Below, in pieces: positions 1-7,901 of a DNA stretch of 64,000 nt. This stretch comes from an uncultured Bacteroides sp. GTDB lineage: Bacteria > Bacteroidota > Bacteroidia > Bacteroidales > Bacteroidaceae. Position 1 is the first letter of the stretch. Every line of letters begins with the position of its first letter. The notes under the pieces are model-generated. The model saw nothing but the letters and a program-made list of their open reading frames with translations, was not told where the DNA came from and searched no databases. The DNA lies in NCBI GenBank assembly GCA_900555635.1, contig USLU01000009.1, positions 1-64,000 of the forward strand, read 5' to 3'. Made by a program: the position numbers and the translations under genes.

Positions 1-606
1 TCAGCATTGCCTTGATCGGCTGATTTACGATACCAACGAACAGCCTCAGCAGAATCCTTAGTGACGCCTCTACCTGTTTCATAACCGATACCTAAGTTGC
101 ATTGAGCCTCAGCATTGCCTTGATCAGCTGATTTACGCAACCAACAAACAGCTTCAGCAAAATCCTGAGTGACGCCTTCACCAGTTACATAACATGCACC
201 TAAATTAAGTTGAGCTTCTGCAATGCCTTGATCTGCTGATTCACGATACCAATAAACAGCCTCAGTAGAATCCTGAGTGACGCCTTCACCTGCTTCATAT
301 AATAAACCTAAATTAAATTGAGCTTCAGCATTGCCTTGATCGGCTGATTTACGATACCAACGAACAGCCTCAGCAGAATCCTTAGTGACACCTTCACCAT
401 TGGCATAACATGCACCTAAGCATAATTGAGCTTTAGCATTGCCTTGATCGGCTGATATACGATACCAACGAACAGCCTCAGCAAAATCCTTAGTGACGAA
501 TTCACCTGTTTCATATAATACACCTAAATTAAGTTGAGCCTCAGCATCGCCTTGGTCTGCTAATTTACGATACAAACGAACAAACTCAGCAGAATCTTTT
601 TGCAAG
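1..606 (-). repeat. 108-bp tandem repeats encoding Sel1 units
   Basis: The 3' part of the TIR-Sel1 gene is a tandem array of 108-bp (36-codon) units. Bases 1-65 and 325-389 are identical, exactly three units apart. Such near-perfect DNA identity between protein repeats points to recent duplication or gene conversion. Confidence 0.8.
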
Positions 607-1019
607 ACAGTCCCTCCTTTTATATCCAGCAACTTCACTATATTCAGTGCCAAAGCACCGAACTGCTGTTCCGGATCAGGAAAAGCATCTATCCAATTCA
701 GATTCTTTAGGTAATACTTCTTTGCTCCTTCAAAAATATCATTTGTAATACGGAATGTCAAAATAGGTTTTCGCTCTTCCGAGGCTATTTCTATCTCCCT
801 ATCGACCTGTTCAGAACGGTTAAAGTTACCCGAGAAGACGACCGCCATCATTCTACTGTCATCCAATGCTTCTGTAATAGCCCTTGCCCAAGGCACACCA
901 GCAGGAATATCACGGTAGGCAACAAAGCATCGTATCTTATGTTGTTCCAGATATGCACAAATACCTTCAGCTACCTTTTGGTCGAGACTAGAATAACTTA
1001 TAAAAACATCGTATCTCAT
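1..1019 (-). CDS. TIR domain protein with Sel1-like repeats (3' end outside window)
   Basis: Reading starts at ATG 1019 and stays open to the left edge, giving about 339 residues with no stop. Residues 1-80 look like a TIR domain: YDVFISYSS at the first beta strand, RDIPAG in the BB-loop region, then VVFSGNF and REIEIASEE. From about residue 138 come 36-residue Sel1/TPR-type repeats, each with a core like AEAVRWYRKSADQGNAEAQ; five complete units and part of a sixth are visible. TIR domains in bacteria act as NAD-processing enzymes or signalling adaptors, and Sel1 repeats bind proteins, so a role in stress or phage defence is plausible but inferred. There is no signal peptide, so it is probably cytoplasmic. 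The C-terminus cannot be seen. Confidence 0.8.
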   Translation of the reverse strand, partial: MRYDVFISYSSLDQKVAEGICAYLEQHKIRCFVAYRDIPAGVPWARAITEALDDSRMMAVVFSGNFNRSEQVDREIEIASEERKPILTFRITNDIFEGAKKYYLKNLNWIDAFPDPEQQFGALALNIVKLLDIKGGTVLQKDSAEFVRLYRKLADQGDAEAQLNLGVLYETGEFVTKDFAEAVRWYRISADQGNAKAQLCLGACYANGEGVTKDSAEAVRWYRKSADQGNAEAQFNLGLLYEAGEGVTQDSTEAVYWYRESADQGIAEAQLNLGACYVTGEGVTQDFAEAVCWLRKSADQGNAEAQCNLGIGYETGRGVTKDSAEAVRWYRKSADQGNA

Positions 1020-1599
1020 ATTGTCTGTAAATTAATAAAACATTGGAACAGCAAGTTTACGCAATAATTATTTTATAGCCAAATAAATAGAAAAAGAATC
1101 CGAATGAAGTCTTAGTTTTATGACCCAGAAGATAATAAATTTGCTCTTTCTTGTCAAGAGCAGATTTACGAAAGATTAACTGACCGGACGCTAAAGCCTA
1201 TTGTTTGTGTTATCGAAATGGATGATGTATTTCACCCGAACAGATGGTCTGTTTACCCTAAACGCACCATCTGTTTGCTTTGAACACACCATCCGTTCTG
1301 CCACACCTCAGCATCCGAAATGCCGGGGCTTTTCACCAAAATCACAGAGGTTTTCAGGGCAAATGCCAGCCATTTCACCTGCTGAGGTGTGGCATTTCGG
1401 GAGCAAACATGCGGCATTTCAAATAAGAAGGCGTGAGGGTAAAAAAGAAACGGAGAAGCAATGCCTCTCCGTTTATCCTAATTTAAAATTGAAGTATCTA
1501 TAAATTCACTTTACAAATATACAACATTGCAAAAGCGATGTCAAGTGTTTCGGCTATTATTTTTAAGAACTTCAGGTTGATTACTCTGAATAAGTACTA
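1020..1599. other. Gene-free interval with inverted repeat
   Basis: No convincing gene is seen. The only structure is a perfect 15-bp inverted repeat, TGCCACACCTCAGCA at 1299-1313 and its complement at 1380-1394, with CCGAAATGCC/GGCATTTCGG copies beside the arms and several variants of ACCATCTGTT just upstream (1240-1298). An open frame at 1201-1503 (+) crosses these repeats and has no recognisable protein similarity. Confidence 0.5.
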
Positions 1600-3237
1600 T
1601 CAACGCATCTTATTATTAGTATACTTCGTAATCAAAGTATTACGCAACTCAACATACGTCTGCATAATTTTGTCTGCACATTCCTGAGTATAACTATTCA
1701 GCAACTCCACAGCTTTCTTCGGATTCTTCTTTTGCAGTGCAATGAATTCTTTTTCTATCTGACGGTTACGAGCAAAGAAACCATCTTCCATCGGAGCACG
1801 AGCAGCATTCAGGTCTTCTTTACCATCTTGCCAGTTCAAGTACAAAAGATTATCAACGAAGTCGATAGCCCAGCGAACGGAGTTATCTGTATACCGACTG
1901 GGATCGTAAGTAGAATAGACTTCCGGTATCCGGGTAACTCCTGTGAAGATAGGAAGATAAGGGGAAGTATAAGCATTGTCTTGGAAAACCCAATAGATAC
2001 CTCCGATTTCACGAGGCATATCCGAACGAAGTTGAGCAACCATTCCGTACTCTCCATCTACTCGCGCCACAGCACGGCGACGGGTGGTCTTCATCAGTTT
2101 CTGAGTCTCTTTAGAAGGGAAAGGAGTAGCAAGCTTGCTTTTTACCATTTTACCGTCCTTATCAGGATAATACCAAACGGCATCATTCTCTTTATCGTAG
2201 ATTGTGCCGGCGAAAGTAGAGCGTTGGAAAGCCATTAAATCTTTGACAGATACTTTATTATCGGGTTTCAGAGAGAACGGGTACATGCTGAGAGGCTCTA
2301 CGTATTGCATATATTGGTTCAAGTTCTCGTACGGATCATTGGTTCTGCGTTGCGGTATCAGCTTCATGGAAGGAGCGAAGGTATTGGCAAACAACCAGAA
2401 GCGGTTCGTCGCAAATTCGCGAGGAGTAGGACAATAAGCTTCTTGCCACACAAAAGGCTTGCCACTTTGCGGAGAGTACCAGCCGTTTTCTATGGCTACG
2501 GTCTGATAATTGGAAGAAGCTTTATATTCACCGGGTTTAGATAAATCTATTTCTTTGATGATGCTCCAGTTGGGGATCATGGCAATGTGATCGTCGGGTA
2601 CTCGTTGCGCAGCCCATATAACACCGGGCTTACCACTTTCGGACGTCCAATTCTTGCCTACACTGAATAGTTCCAATACCCATACATTTTCGGGATCGGC
2701 TATCGTCAGACATTCCGATTCAGGACCACAAGAGGGTAGGAAGCCGTATGTTTCCATCAATGAAGTGATAAGGGCAAGTGCCTCTTCGGCAGTCTTACAG
2801 CGTTGAAGGGCAAAGATCATGGCTTGCTCCACGGTCATGATTTGCTTTCCTTGTCCTTTATCAACTTGCAACTCGGAACGCTGGCTCATGGTACTTTCGC
2901 CGATACAGAGTTGATACTCGTTAATGTGTGAATAAGCTGATTGAAAGTACGTATAAGTTTGCTCCACTTGCGGAATGTAACCAAGTATTTCACCATTATC
3001 TTCCAATGGAAGATCAACACGCTGAATACCGTAATAAACAGGAGCAAGAGCACCCTTGGCAAATTTCTGCCCAGGTACGACACGTATGCGGCAATCAGCC
3101 CCGGCATCAGTATGAGAATTCAATACACTGCCGTCAATCGTGGCATTTTTCCCGGCAACGACAGCGGTACAAGCATATCCTGCCTGAATAATTAACAGGA
3201 AGAACGCTAAGAAGCAAATCTTTTTCAATGATAACAT
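1600..3237 (-). CDS. C69-family dipeptidase (PepD-like Ntn hydrolase)
   Basis: This 545-residue protein starts with a signal peptide that ends at YA, followed directly by Cys23 (CTAVVAGKNATIDGS). In the C69 family the cysteine exposed by processing is the N-terminal nucleophile of an Ntn-hydrolase fold, and the enzymes cleave dipeptides or short peptides. The length and the later motifs (DPENVWVLE, DGKMVKSK, ARVDGEYGM) fit full-length family members. Export to the periplasm or cell surface is likely. It is a single gene, followed by no obvious partner; hipA lies 50 bp upstream but is probably separate. The substrate cannot be read from the sequence. Confidence 0.85.
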   Translation of the reverse strand: MLSLKKICFLAFFLLIIQAGYACTAVVAGKNATIDGSVLNSHTDAGADCRIRVVPGQKFAKGALAPVYYGIQRVDLPLEDNGEILGYIPQVEQTYTYFQSAYSHINEYQLCIGESTMSQRSELQVDKGQGKQIMTVEQAMIFALQRCKTAEEALALITSLMETYGFLPSCGPESECLTIADPENVWVLELFSVGKNWTSESGKPGVIWAAQRVPDDHIAMIPNWSIIKEIDLSKPGEYKASSNYQTVAIENGWYSPQSGKPFVWQEAYCPTPREFATNRFWLFANTFAPSMKLIPQRRTNDPYENLNQYMQYVEPLSMYPFSLKPDNKVSVKDLMAFQRSTFAGTIYDKENDAVWYYPDKDGKMVKSKLATPFPSKETQKLMKTTRRRAVARVDGEYGMVAQLRSDMPREIGGIYWVFQDNAYTSPYLPIFTGVTRIPEVYSTYDPSRYTDNSVRWAIDFVDNLLYLNWQDGKEDLNAARAPMEDGFFARNRQIEKEFIALQKKNPKKAVELLNSYTQECADKIMQTYVELRNTLITKYTNNKMR

Positions 3238-3287
3238 AGTAAAATAGTTTATATATGATTTTGTTTATCTGTTCACAATGAATTATT

Positions 3288-4403
3288 CTATCCCATTTTG
3301 TTCGCCCAACTATCCATCAAAATCTCACGGCAATGCTCCATAATCTCTTTAATGATCTCAGTGCCTTTCTTTCTCGGGATACGGATACTTTCGCCTACCA
3401 CAAGCATATCTTCAATATTTGGATTACCTTGATTATTAACAGAGGTAGCATGTTCTCCGTTGTACCCTTCTTTACACAGAGTCAAGTCATAAGCAGGAGC
3501 CAGCGACCACCTACCAGCACGACAAACAAAAGTGAAGTTCTTGGCATGATCGTCCTTATTATCCGCCAAGACATTGAAAACCATGCGACGAAACATCTCA
3601 TCTACTTGCTGCGGATCTTGAGTGAGAAAGCCGGTAAGATGCAACAAAGTTCTATAATCCAATTTAGGATTATGGATAGACTCATTAAGCAATGCACCGG
3701 CTGTAGCCACATGCACCCGCTCTCCATCTTCTATATCAAAACGTCTGCTGGCGAAGTATTTGCCTTGTAATAGTTTGAAATCGGCAACCTGAATGCCACA
3801 TTGGTGCGCTATCTCATTATACCGATATTCCATCTGTGCCATATCCTTAGGGTCATACGTGTGGCGGAACTTCACCAGCCAGTCGCCTTCATCATTATGA
3901 ACTAAACATTTAGGACGACATCCGCCTGAATTACCGCTATTGAAATAAAGTATATCTTCACCAATATCCGATTTCTCTGAAAGGACATCTAATGCCATTT
4001 GTTGCATTTCATCGAGCTCAGGCAACGATTTATCTTCATTTATATATGCCTCCGGAAGATAGCATAAAGCCCCCATACCAGAACAACCCACGATACTCAA
4101 GCGCTGTATCGGAGTAAGTTTTCCATCATCTATACCTTCCTTTCTCAGCAATCTACTAAGCAAGTAACGACCATATCCATCGGGAAGACTATCTTCGAAT
4201 ATACCAAAGTTCCCCCAGAACGGCTCGGGTTTGGCTACAAACAGATTGGAGGTGAGTGGTAGATCTAATGGAGAAATAGAAAATCCCGATACAAGCCATT
4301 CCTTATCATATTGAAAAGCACAACAACGATTGTCCGGTGTCATCGTAAGCTCCCCTACTTTACGCCCGTGATAGAGTACTGACAGTTTATTCACCCATTT
4401 CAT
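3288..4403 (-). CDS. hipA: HipA-like serine/threonine kinase toxin
   Basis: The 371-residue protein carries the HipA N-terminal domain (GRKVGELTM, then LPDGYGRYLL) and the HipA kinase domain. Kinase motifs seen are the Gly-rich GNSGGCRPK loop, VKF, DDHAKNF (catalytic Asp near residue 285) and APAYDLT (metal-binding Asp). In the best-known members HipA phosphorylates an aminoacyl-tRNA synthetase and halts translation, producing persistence; the target here is unknown. Its start overlaps the end of the upstream helix-turn-helix gene by 17 bp, so the two are translationally coupled like a classical hipBA pair. Here the antitoxin gene comes first. Confidence 0.88.
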   Translation of the reverse strand: MKWVNKLSVLYHGRKVGELTMTPDNRCCAFQYDKEWLVSGFSISPLDLPLTSNLFVAKPEPFWGNFGIFEDSLPDGYGRYLLSRLLRKEGIDDGKLTPIQRLSIVGCSGMGALCYLPEAYINEDKSLPELDEMQQMALDVLSEKSDIGEDILYFNSGNSGGCRPKCLVHNDEGDWLVKFRHTYDPKDMAQMEYRYNEIAHQCGIQVADFKLLQGKYFASRRFDIEDGERVHVATAGALLNESIHNPKLDYRTLLHLTGFLTQDPQQVDEMFRRMVFNVLADNKDDHAKNFTFVCRAGRWSLAPAYDLTLCKEGYNGEHATSVNNQGNPNIEDMLVVGESIRIPRKKGTEIIKEIMEHCREILMDSWANKMG

Positions 4404-4713
4404 TTCGTCCTCGCTTTCTGTTTTTATTCCTATTTATCATATCCAGTTCCTCCATAGTGCTGAAAAGTGGTTCGGACAGAAGCTCCTTCACTGCCTTTGC
4501 ATAACCTAATGCCTTTGCCAGTGCCACGTAAGAGGATAAAGAAATAGTAAACTTCTGCTCAAACTTTGCGATGGTGGGAGCAGGCACTCCGCTCAACGCA
4601 GAAAGGGCATCGCGGGATAACCCCTTTTCAAGTCTCCGCTTCTGCAAGTTTTGGGCTAGAACTTGAAGCAGTTCATCCGGTGTATCTATATCGAAAGTAT
4701 ACAAAGAAGGCAT
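4387..4713 (-). CDS. hipB: HipB-like XRE-family antitoxin/repressor
   Basis: A 108-residue protein with a central helix-turn-helix of the Cro/CI (XRE) type, roughly residues 15-70: LAQNLQKRRLEKGLSRDAL followed by SGVPAPTIAKFEQ. Its short basic tail (NRNKNRKRGRNEMGE) runs into hipA by 17 bp. HipB proteins bind HipA and repress their own operon. Two copies of TTATATCTGTTA sit in the promoter just upstream and are good candidates for the operator. The HTH call is firm; the antitoxin role rests on the hipA neighbour. Confidence 0.85.
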   Translation of the reverse strand: MPSLYTFDIDTPDELLQVLAQNLQKRRLEKGLSRDALSALSGVPAPTIAKFEQKFTISLSSYVALAKALGYAKAVKELLSEPLFSTMEELDMINRNKNRKRGRNEMGE

Positions 4714-4717
4714 ATCA

Positions 4718-4801
4718 TTATATCTGTTATATTGAAAATAAGGAGATAATAGATATTATTATATCTGTTACAAAGATAGGAATTACAAACAGATATGCAA
4801 A
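4718..4801 (-). promoter_or_regulatory. hipBA promoter with repeated operator
   Basis: On the minus strand a Bacteroides-type promoter is visible: TTTG (4798-4801), 19 bp, TATCTTTG (4771-4778). A direct repeat TTATATCTGTTA occurs at 4759-4770, just after the -7 element, and at 4718-4729, next to the hipB start. The starts are 41 bp apart, about four helical turns, as expected for paired repressor sites. Confidence 0.6.
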
Positions 4802-4813
4802 GGGAAGGGTATG

Positions 4814-4849
4814 AAAAAAGCTCCGACAATCAAAGATTATCAGAGCTTT
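4814..4849 (-). terminator. Intrinsic terminator after tRNA-Gln
   Basis: On the minus strand a 15-bp stem (arms 4835-4849 and 4817-4831, closed with two G-T wobbles and a 3-nt loop) is followed by a run of six T (4819-4814, the first three within the stem). It lies 7 bp after the tRNA. Confidence 0.85.
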
Positions 4850-4856
4850 ATTTTAG

Positions 4857-4927
4857 TTGTCTCACCAGGATTCGAACCTAGACAAACAGAACCAAAAACT
4901 GTTGTGCTACCATTACACCATGAGACA
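4857..4927 (-). tRNA. tRNA-Gln (anticodon TTG)
   Basis: The minus strand folds as a 71-nt cloverleaf. The acceptor arms are TGTCTCA and TGAGACA, the D arm contains GGTGTAATGGTAGCAC, the anticodon loop contains TTTTGGT (anticodon TTG, reading CAA), and the T arm contains GGTTCGAATCC. No CCA is encoded. It has its own promoter and terminator. Confidence 0.93.
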
Positions 4928-4957
4928 AACTCGAGGGCTTTCTGTTAAAAAGCGGTG

Positions 4958-4989
4958 CAAAGATAGAAGTTTGTCCCAAAACATCCAAA
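4958..4989 (-). promoter_or_regulatory. Promoter of tRNA-Gln
   Basis: TTTG (4986-4989) and TATCTTTG (4958-4965), separated by 20 bp on the minus strand, match the Bacteroides vegetative consensus. The -7 element is about 30 bp before the tRNA 5' end. Confidence 0.65.
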
Positions 4990-5019
4990 TATTTCGGGAC
5001 ATTTTTTTCTATCAATCTA

Positions 5020-6312
5020 TTATTTTGCGATAATCAGGTAATAATTCTTCTTACCTCTCTGTACTAATAAATACTTTCCATCGAGCAGATCGGCAGTAGT
5101 AACTACTTGATCAAAAGCTTCTAACTTCTCTTTATTCAAAGAAACGCCACCACCTTGAACCAATTTACGCATTTCGCCCTTGGAAGCAAAAACAGCAGCA
5201 TTGTCAACGAACAAATCAACGGCTTTCACTCCTTCTTTCAAAGCATCGAATGATACTTCAAACTGAGGAACACCTTCGAATACTGCCAACAGTGTATCTT
5301 CGTCCAGTTTCTTCAATGCATCGGAAGTTGAATTACCAAACAAGATATTGGATGCGTCTACCGCTGCATTGTAGTCTTCTTCAGAGTGAACCATGATGGT
5401 TACTTCCTTGGCCAGACGTTTCTGAAGAACACGCAGGTGAGGTGCTGCTTCGTGTTCGGCAATCAAAGCATCAATTTCTTCCTTACCGATAGAAGTGAAT
5501 ATCTTAATATAGCGGGATGCGTCTGCATCGCTCACATTCAACCAGAATTGATAGAATTTATAGGGAGAAGTATAACGGGGATCAAGCCAGATATTACCGG
5601 ATTCAGTTTTACCGAACTTACCACCGTCGGCCTTCGTAATCAGCGGACTGGTAAGGGCGAAAACTTCGCCACCATTGGTACGACGAACCAATTCGGAACC
5701 TGTAGTGATATTACCCCATTGGTCCGAATCACCCATTTGCAGTTTACAGCCACGTGTTTCATACAAGTGCAGGAAGTCGTAGCCTTGCAATAACTGGTAA
5801 GTGAACTCAGTAAAAGAAAGACCGTCACGCGCCTCACCGTTCAGACGCTTCTTTACAGAATCTTTTGCCATCATGTAGTTTACGGTGATATGCTTTCCTA
5901 CCTCACGGGCGAAGTCGAGGAACGTGAAATTCTTCATCCAGTCGTAGTTGTTCACCAATTCGGCACGGTTAGGAGCATCGGAGTCAAAATCCAGGAACTT
6001 GGCAAGCTGTGCCTTCATACCAGCCATATTGCGCTGAAGGATCTCTTCGGTAAGCAAATTACGCTCAGCCGATTTTCCGGAAGGGTCGCCAATCATACCC
6101 GTAGCACCACCAATCAGAGCCAGCGGCTTGTGTCCGCAACGCTGGAAATGACGCAAGATCATTACACTGCACAAGTGTCCGATATGCAAAGAATCTGCTG
6201 TAGGGTCAAAACCGATATAAGCGGTTACTTGTTCTTTTTCCAAAAGTTCTTCTGTGCCGGGCATTATGTCTTGAAGCATGCCACGCCATCTTAATTCTTC
6301 TACAAAATTCAT
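5020..6312 (-). CDS. tyrS: Tyrosyl-tRNA synthetase
   Basis: A 430-residue class I aminoacyl-tRNA synthetase that charges tRNA-Tyr in the cytoplasm. The HIGH motif is at residues 43-46 (DSLHIGHLCS) and the KMSKS-equivalent is KFGKT near residue 230 (GGKFGKTESGNIWLD). The tyrosine pocket is represented by YIGFDPTADS and the QMGDSDQWGN segment. The C-terminal part ends in an S4-like RNA-binding region (VQGGGVSLN, then YLLVQRGKKNYYLI). Length is normal. It begins at ATG 6312 and has its own promoter about 45 bp upstream. Confidence 0.96.
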   Translation of the reverse strand: MNFVEELRWRGMLQDIMPGTEELLEKEQVTAYIGFDPTADSLHIGHLCSVMILRHFQRCGHKPLALIGGATGMIGDPSGKSAERNLLTEEILQRNMAGMKAQLAKFLDFDSDAPNRAELVNNYDWMKNFTFLDFAREVGKHITVNYMMAKDSVKKRLNGEARDGLSFTEFTYQLLQGYDFLHLYETRGCKLQMGDSDQWGNITTGSELVRRTNGGEVFALTSPLITKADGGKFGKTESGNIWLDPRYTSPYKFYQFWLNVSDADASRYIKIFTSIGKEEIDALIAEHEAAPHLRVLQKRLAKEVTIMVHSEEDYNAAVDASNILFGNSTSDALKKLDEDTLLAVFEGVPQFEVSFDALKEGVKAVDLFVDNAAVFASKGEMRKLVQGGGVSLNKEKLEAFDQVVTTADLLDGKYLLVQRGKKNYYLIIAK

Positions 6313-6355
6313 CGAATGATTATCTATTTAATTGTTATCTATCAACTTGTGTTCG

Positions 6356-6363
6356 CAAAAGTA
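6356..6363 (-). promoter_or_regulatory. Putative tyrS promoter (-7 element)
   Basis: TACTTTTG on the minus strand fits TAnnTTTG and lies 44 bp before the tyrS start. No clear -33 TTTG is seen at the right spacing. Confidence 0.4.
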
Positions 6364-6389
6364 CGACACTTTATTTGAAGATACAACTC

Positions 6390-7040
6390 TTATTGCTTAA
6401 AAAAGACTTTACGGATATTTTGCTGCACCGATTCCAAAAGTTCATCACGGGAAACTCCACGAAGACTAGCCGCCCGCTCATATAATCCGGCAATAGGAAT
6501 CACGCTTTCATCTGACTCGATAAACAACTGTTCGGCAGGAATCAACCGAAGCGCTTCTTCCTGGTATTTCTCTCCAAAGGAAAGATAAAAGCCATGCCGA
6601 AGATACTCCCGAGCCATCGCCGCTTTACCACGGAAACCATGTATAATCCATGGATTGGCAGGACGTAACGTTTGTTTCAGTTTCAAGAGTTCATCCACCG
6701 CCTTAACCAAATGAATGACTAAAGGTTTGTCTACTTCCATAGCCAACCGGGCCTGGTACTCAAAGAATTCTATCTGCATAGTCATCGGCGCATCCGCCAA
6801 TTTATCCAACCCCGCTTCTCCAATTGCCAATACCTGCGGATGGCTTGCCAATCCCGCAAGAATCCCCATGCGGTCATCCTGTTTTCCCTGATTACCTGAA
6901 GGAATAAGATGCCAGGGATGTATTCCCACAGAATACCAGCAACCTTCTTGCGGCGCAAACGTCTCAGGATAGCAGTTCTCAATTGCCATTCCGGGTTCTA
7001 CGGGCAAGTGATGTGTATGTATGTCAATAGGAATATTCAT
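6390..7040 (-). CDS. TatD-family metal-dependent hydrolase
   Basis: The 216-residue protein is a short member of the TatD/amidohydrolase barrel family. Visible metal-binding motifs are DIHTHH near the N-terminus, GEAGLD in the middle, VIHLVKA and WIIHGFRG, and ESDES toward the end. TatD proteins are metal-dependent nucleases or related hydrolases acting in the cytoplasm. It is about 40 residues shorter than typical TatD, mostly in the N-terminal half, which is common in the Bacteroidetes form. It lies 12 bp after yidD and probably shares the rnpA-yidD transcript. The exact substrate is not known. Confidence 0.82.
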   Translation of the reverse strand: MNIPIDIHTHHLPVEPGMAIENCYPETFAPQEGCWYSVGIHPWHLIPSGNQGKQDDRMGILAGLASHPQVLAIGEAGLDKLADAPMTMQIEFFEYQARLAMEVDKPLVIHLVKAVDELLKLKQTLRPANPWIIHGFRGKAAMAREYLRHGFYLSFGEKYQEEALRLIPAEQLFIESDESVIPIAGLYERAASLRGVSRDELLESVQQNIRKVFFKQ

Positions 7041-7052
7041 AAGAAAAGGTAT

Positions 7053-7274
7053 TCATGGAACAGGATCATAGCCGGAACCTCCCCAAGGATGGCAACGCAA
7101 AATACGTCTTACTGCCAAATAGAAACCTTTGAAAGGTCCATGTTTCTTAATAGCCTCTACAGCGTATTGCGAACAAGTAGGAGTAAACCTGCACGACGGG
7201 GAAGTCATGGGCGAAATACACTTCTGATAAAAATAAATAGGAAGTAACAGCAGATATGAAAGCAGTCTTTTCAT
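7053..7274 (-). CDS. yidD: Membrane protein insertion efficiency factor YidD
   Basis: This 73-residue protein matches YidD along its whole length: an amphipathic N-terminus (LLPIYFYQKCISP), the conserved CRFTPTCSQYA core, and the C-terminal RCHPWGGSGYDPVP. YidD helps the YidC insertase place proteins in the inner membrane and sits at the membrane face. The order rnpA-yidD, 5 bp apart here, is the widely conserved arrangement, usually with yidC next. Here a TatD-like gene follows instead. Confidence 0.93.
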   Translation of the reverse strand: MKRLLSYLLLLPIYFYQKCISPMTSPSCRFTPTCSQYAVEAIKKHGPFKGFYLAVRRILRCHPWGGSGYDPVP

Positions 7275-7279
7275 ACCGG

Positions 7280-7738
7280 TTAAGGAAGTTGCGCCAGAGT
7301 CTCGGCATCCGGCGAAAGTGTATTTTCCATTTCTGGAGGTTGTACGACCGCAGCAGAGGTAAAGATCACCTTTTCAGCAATACGCGCCAAAGCGGTCTTT
7401 ATCCTATCTTCTATCACAGAAGATTCAACCAATTGGTCTGAAAGATAAATAAATGCAATCGCCAGCCGGCAGTGCTTTTCATCCAGCACTTTCAACAACT
7501 CATGCTTATTGACACGGTATGCTTCCCGTATTTGACGTTTTACACGATTACGTTTCACGGCACGCTTAAAGCGACGTTTCGATACACTGACAAGAATAGA
7601 AGCATTCGCCTCCAACTCCTCTATAGGCAAATATACCACGCGCAAGGGGAAGACCGAAAACGAACGTGCTCCGCCCGCAAACATCTTCTCTATTATTTTC
7701 TTCTTATCAAGCCTCTCCGGCTTACGCAAGGTATTCAT
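7280..7738 (-). CDS. rnpA: Ribonuclease P protein component
   Basis: A 152-residue RnpA, the small basic protein that binds the RNase P RNA and helps mature tRNA 5' ends. The RNR signature is clear: KRAVKRNRVKRQIREAYR around residues 60-77, preceded by VSVSKRRF. It is slightly longer than many homologues because of a Bacteroidetes-type C-terminal tail (VVQPPEMENTLSPDAET) that looks unstructured. rpmH, often beside rnpA in other phyla, is not here. The start ATG is at 7738, directly after a large palindromic repeat. Confidence 0.93.
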   Translation of the reverse strand: MNTLRKPERLDKKKIIEKMFAGGARSFSVFPLRVVYLPIEELEANASILVSVSKRRFKRAVKRNRVKRQIREAYRVNKHELLKVLDEKHCRLAIAFIYLSDQLVESSVIEDRIKTALARIAEKVIFTSAAVVQPPEMENTLSPDAETLAQLP

Positions 7739-7743
7739 TATAA

Positions 7744-7896
7744 GTTATGAGTTATAAGTTATGAGTTATTTGCTATAAAAAGCGAGCTACAAGTGCCTGG
7801 CGGCATAAAAGCACAACCACTTGTAGCTCGTAATCATAAATTCTCCGTTACAGCTACAAGTCACAAGCAAATAACTCGTAACTTATAACTCATAAC
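7744..7896. repeat. Large nested palindromic repeat between hemD and rnpA
   Basis: Outer arms of 30 nt at 7744-7773 and 7867-7896 are complementary except for one position. Inside, CGAGCTACAAGTG at 7783-7795 pairs perfectly with 7818-7830. The outer arm (GTTATGAGTTATAAGTTA...) recurs almost unchanged at 62348-62376, so it is a dispersed element. It could fold as a long hairpin between the hemD and rnpA transcripts. Confidence 0.8.
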
Positions 7897-7901
7897 TAAA
7901 T

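Noticed and set aside
1..606. CRISPR-like regular repeats
   Set aside because: The period is 108 bp and the repeats translate as Sel1 units in one open frame without spacers.
1201..1503. 100-codon open frame on the plus strand
   Set aside because: It spans inverted repeats, has no recognisable domain and the residue usage is atypical; likely chance.
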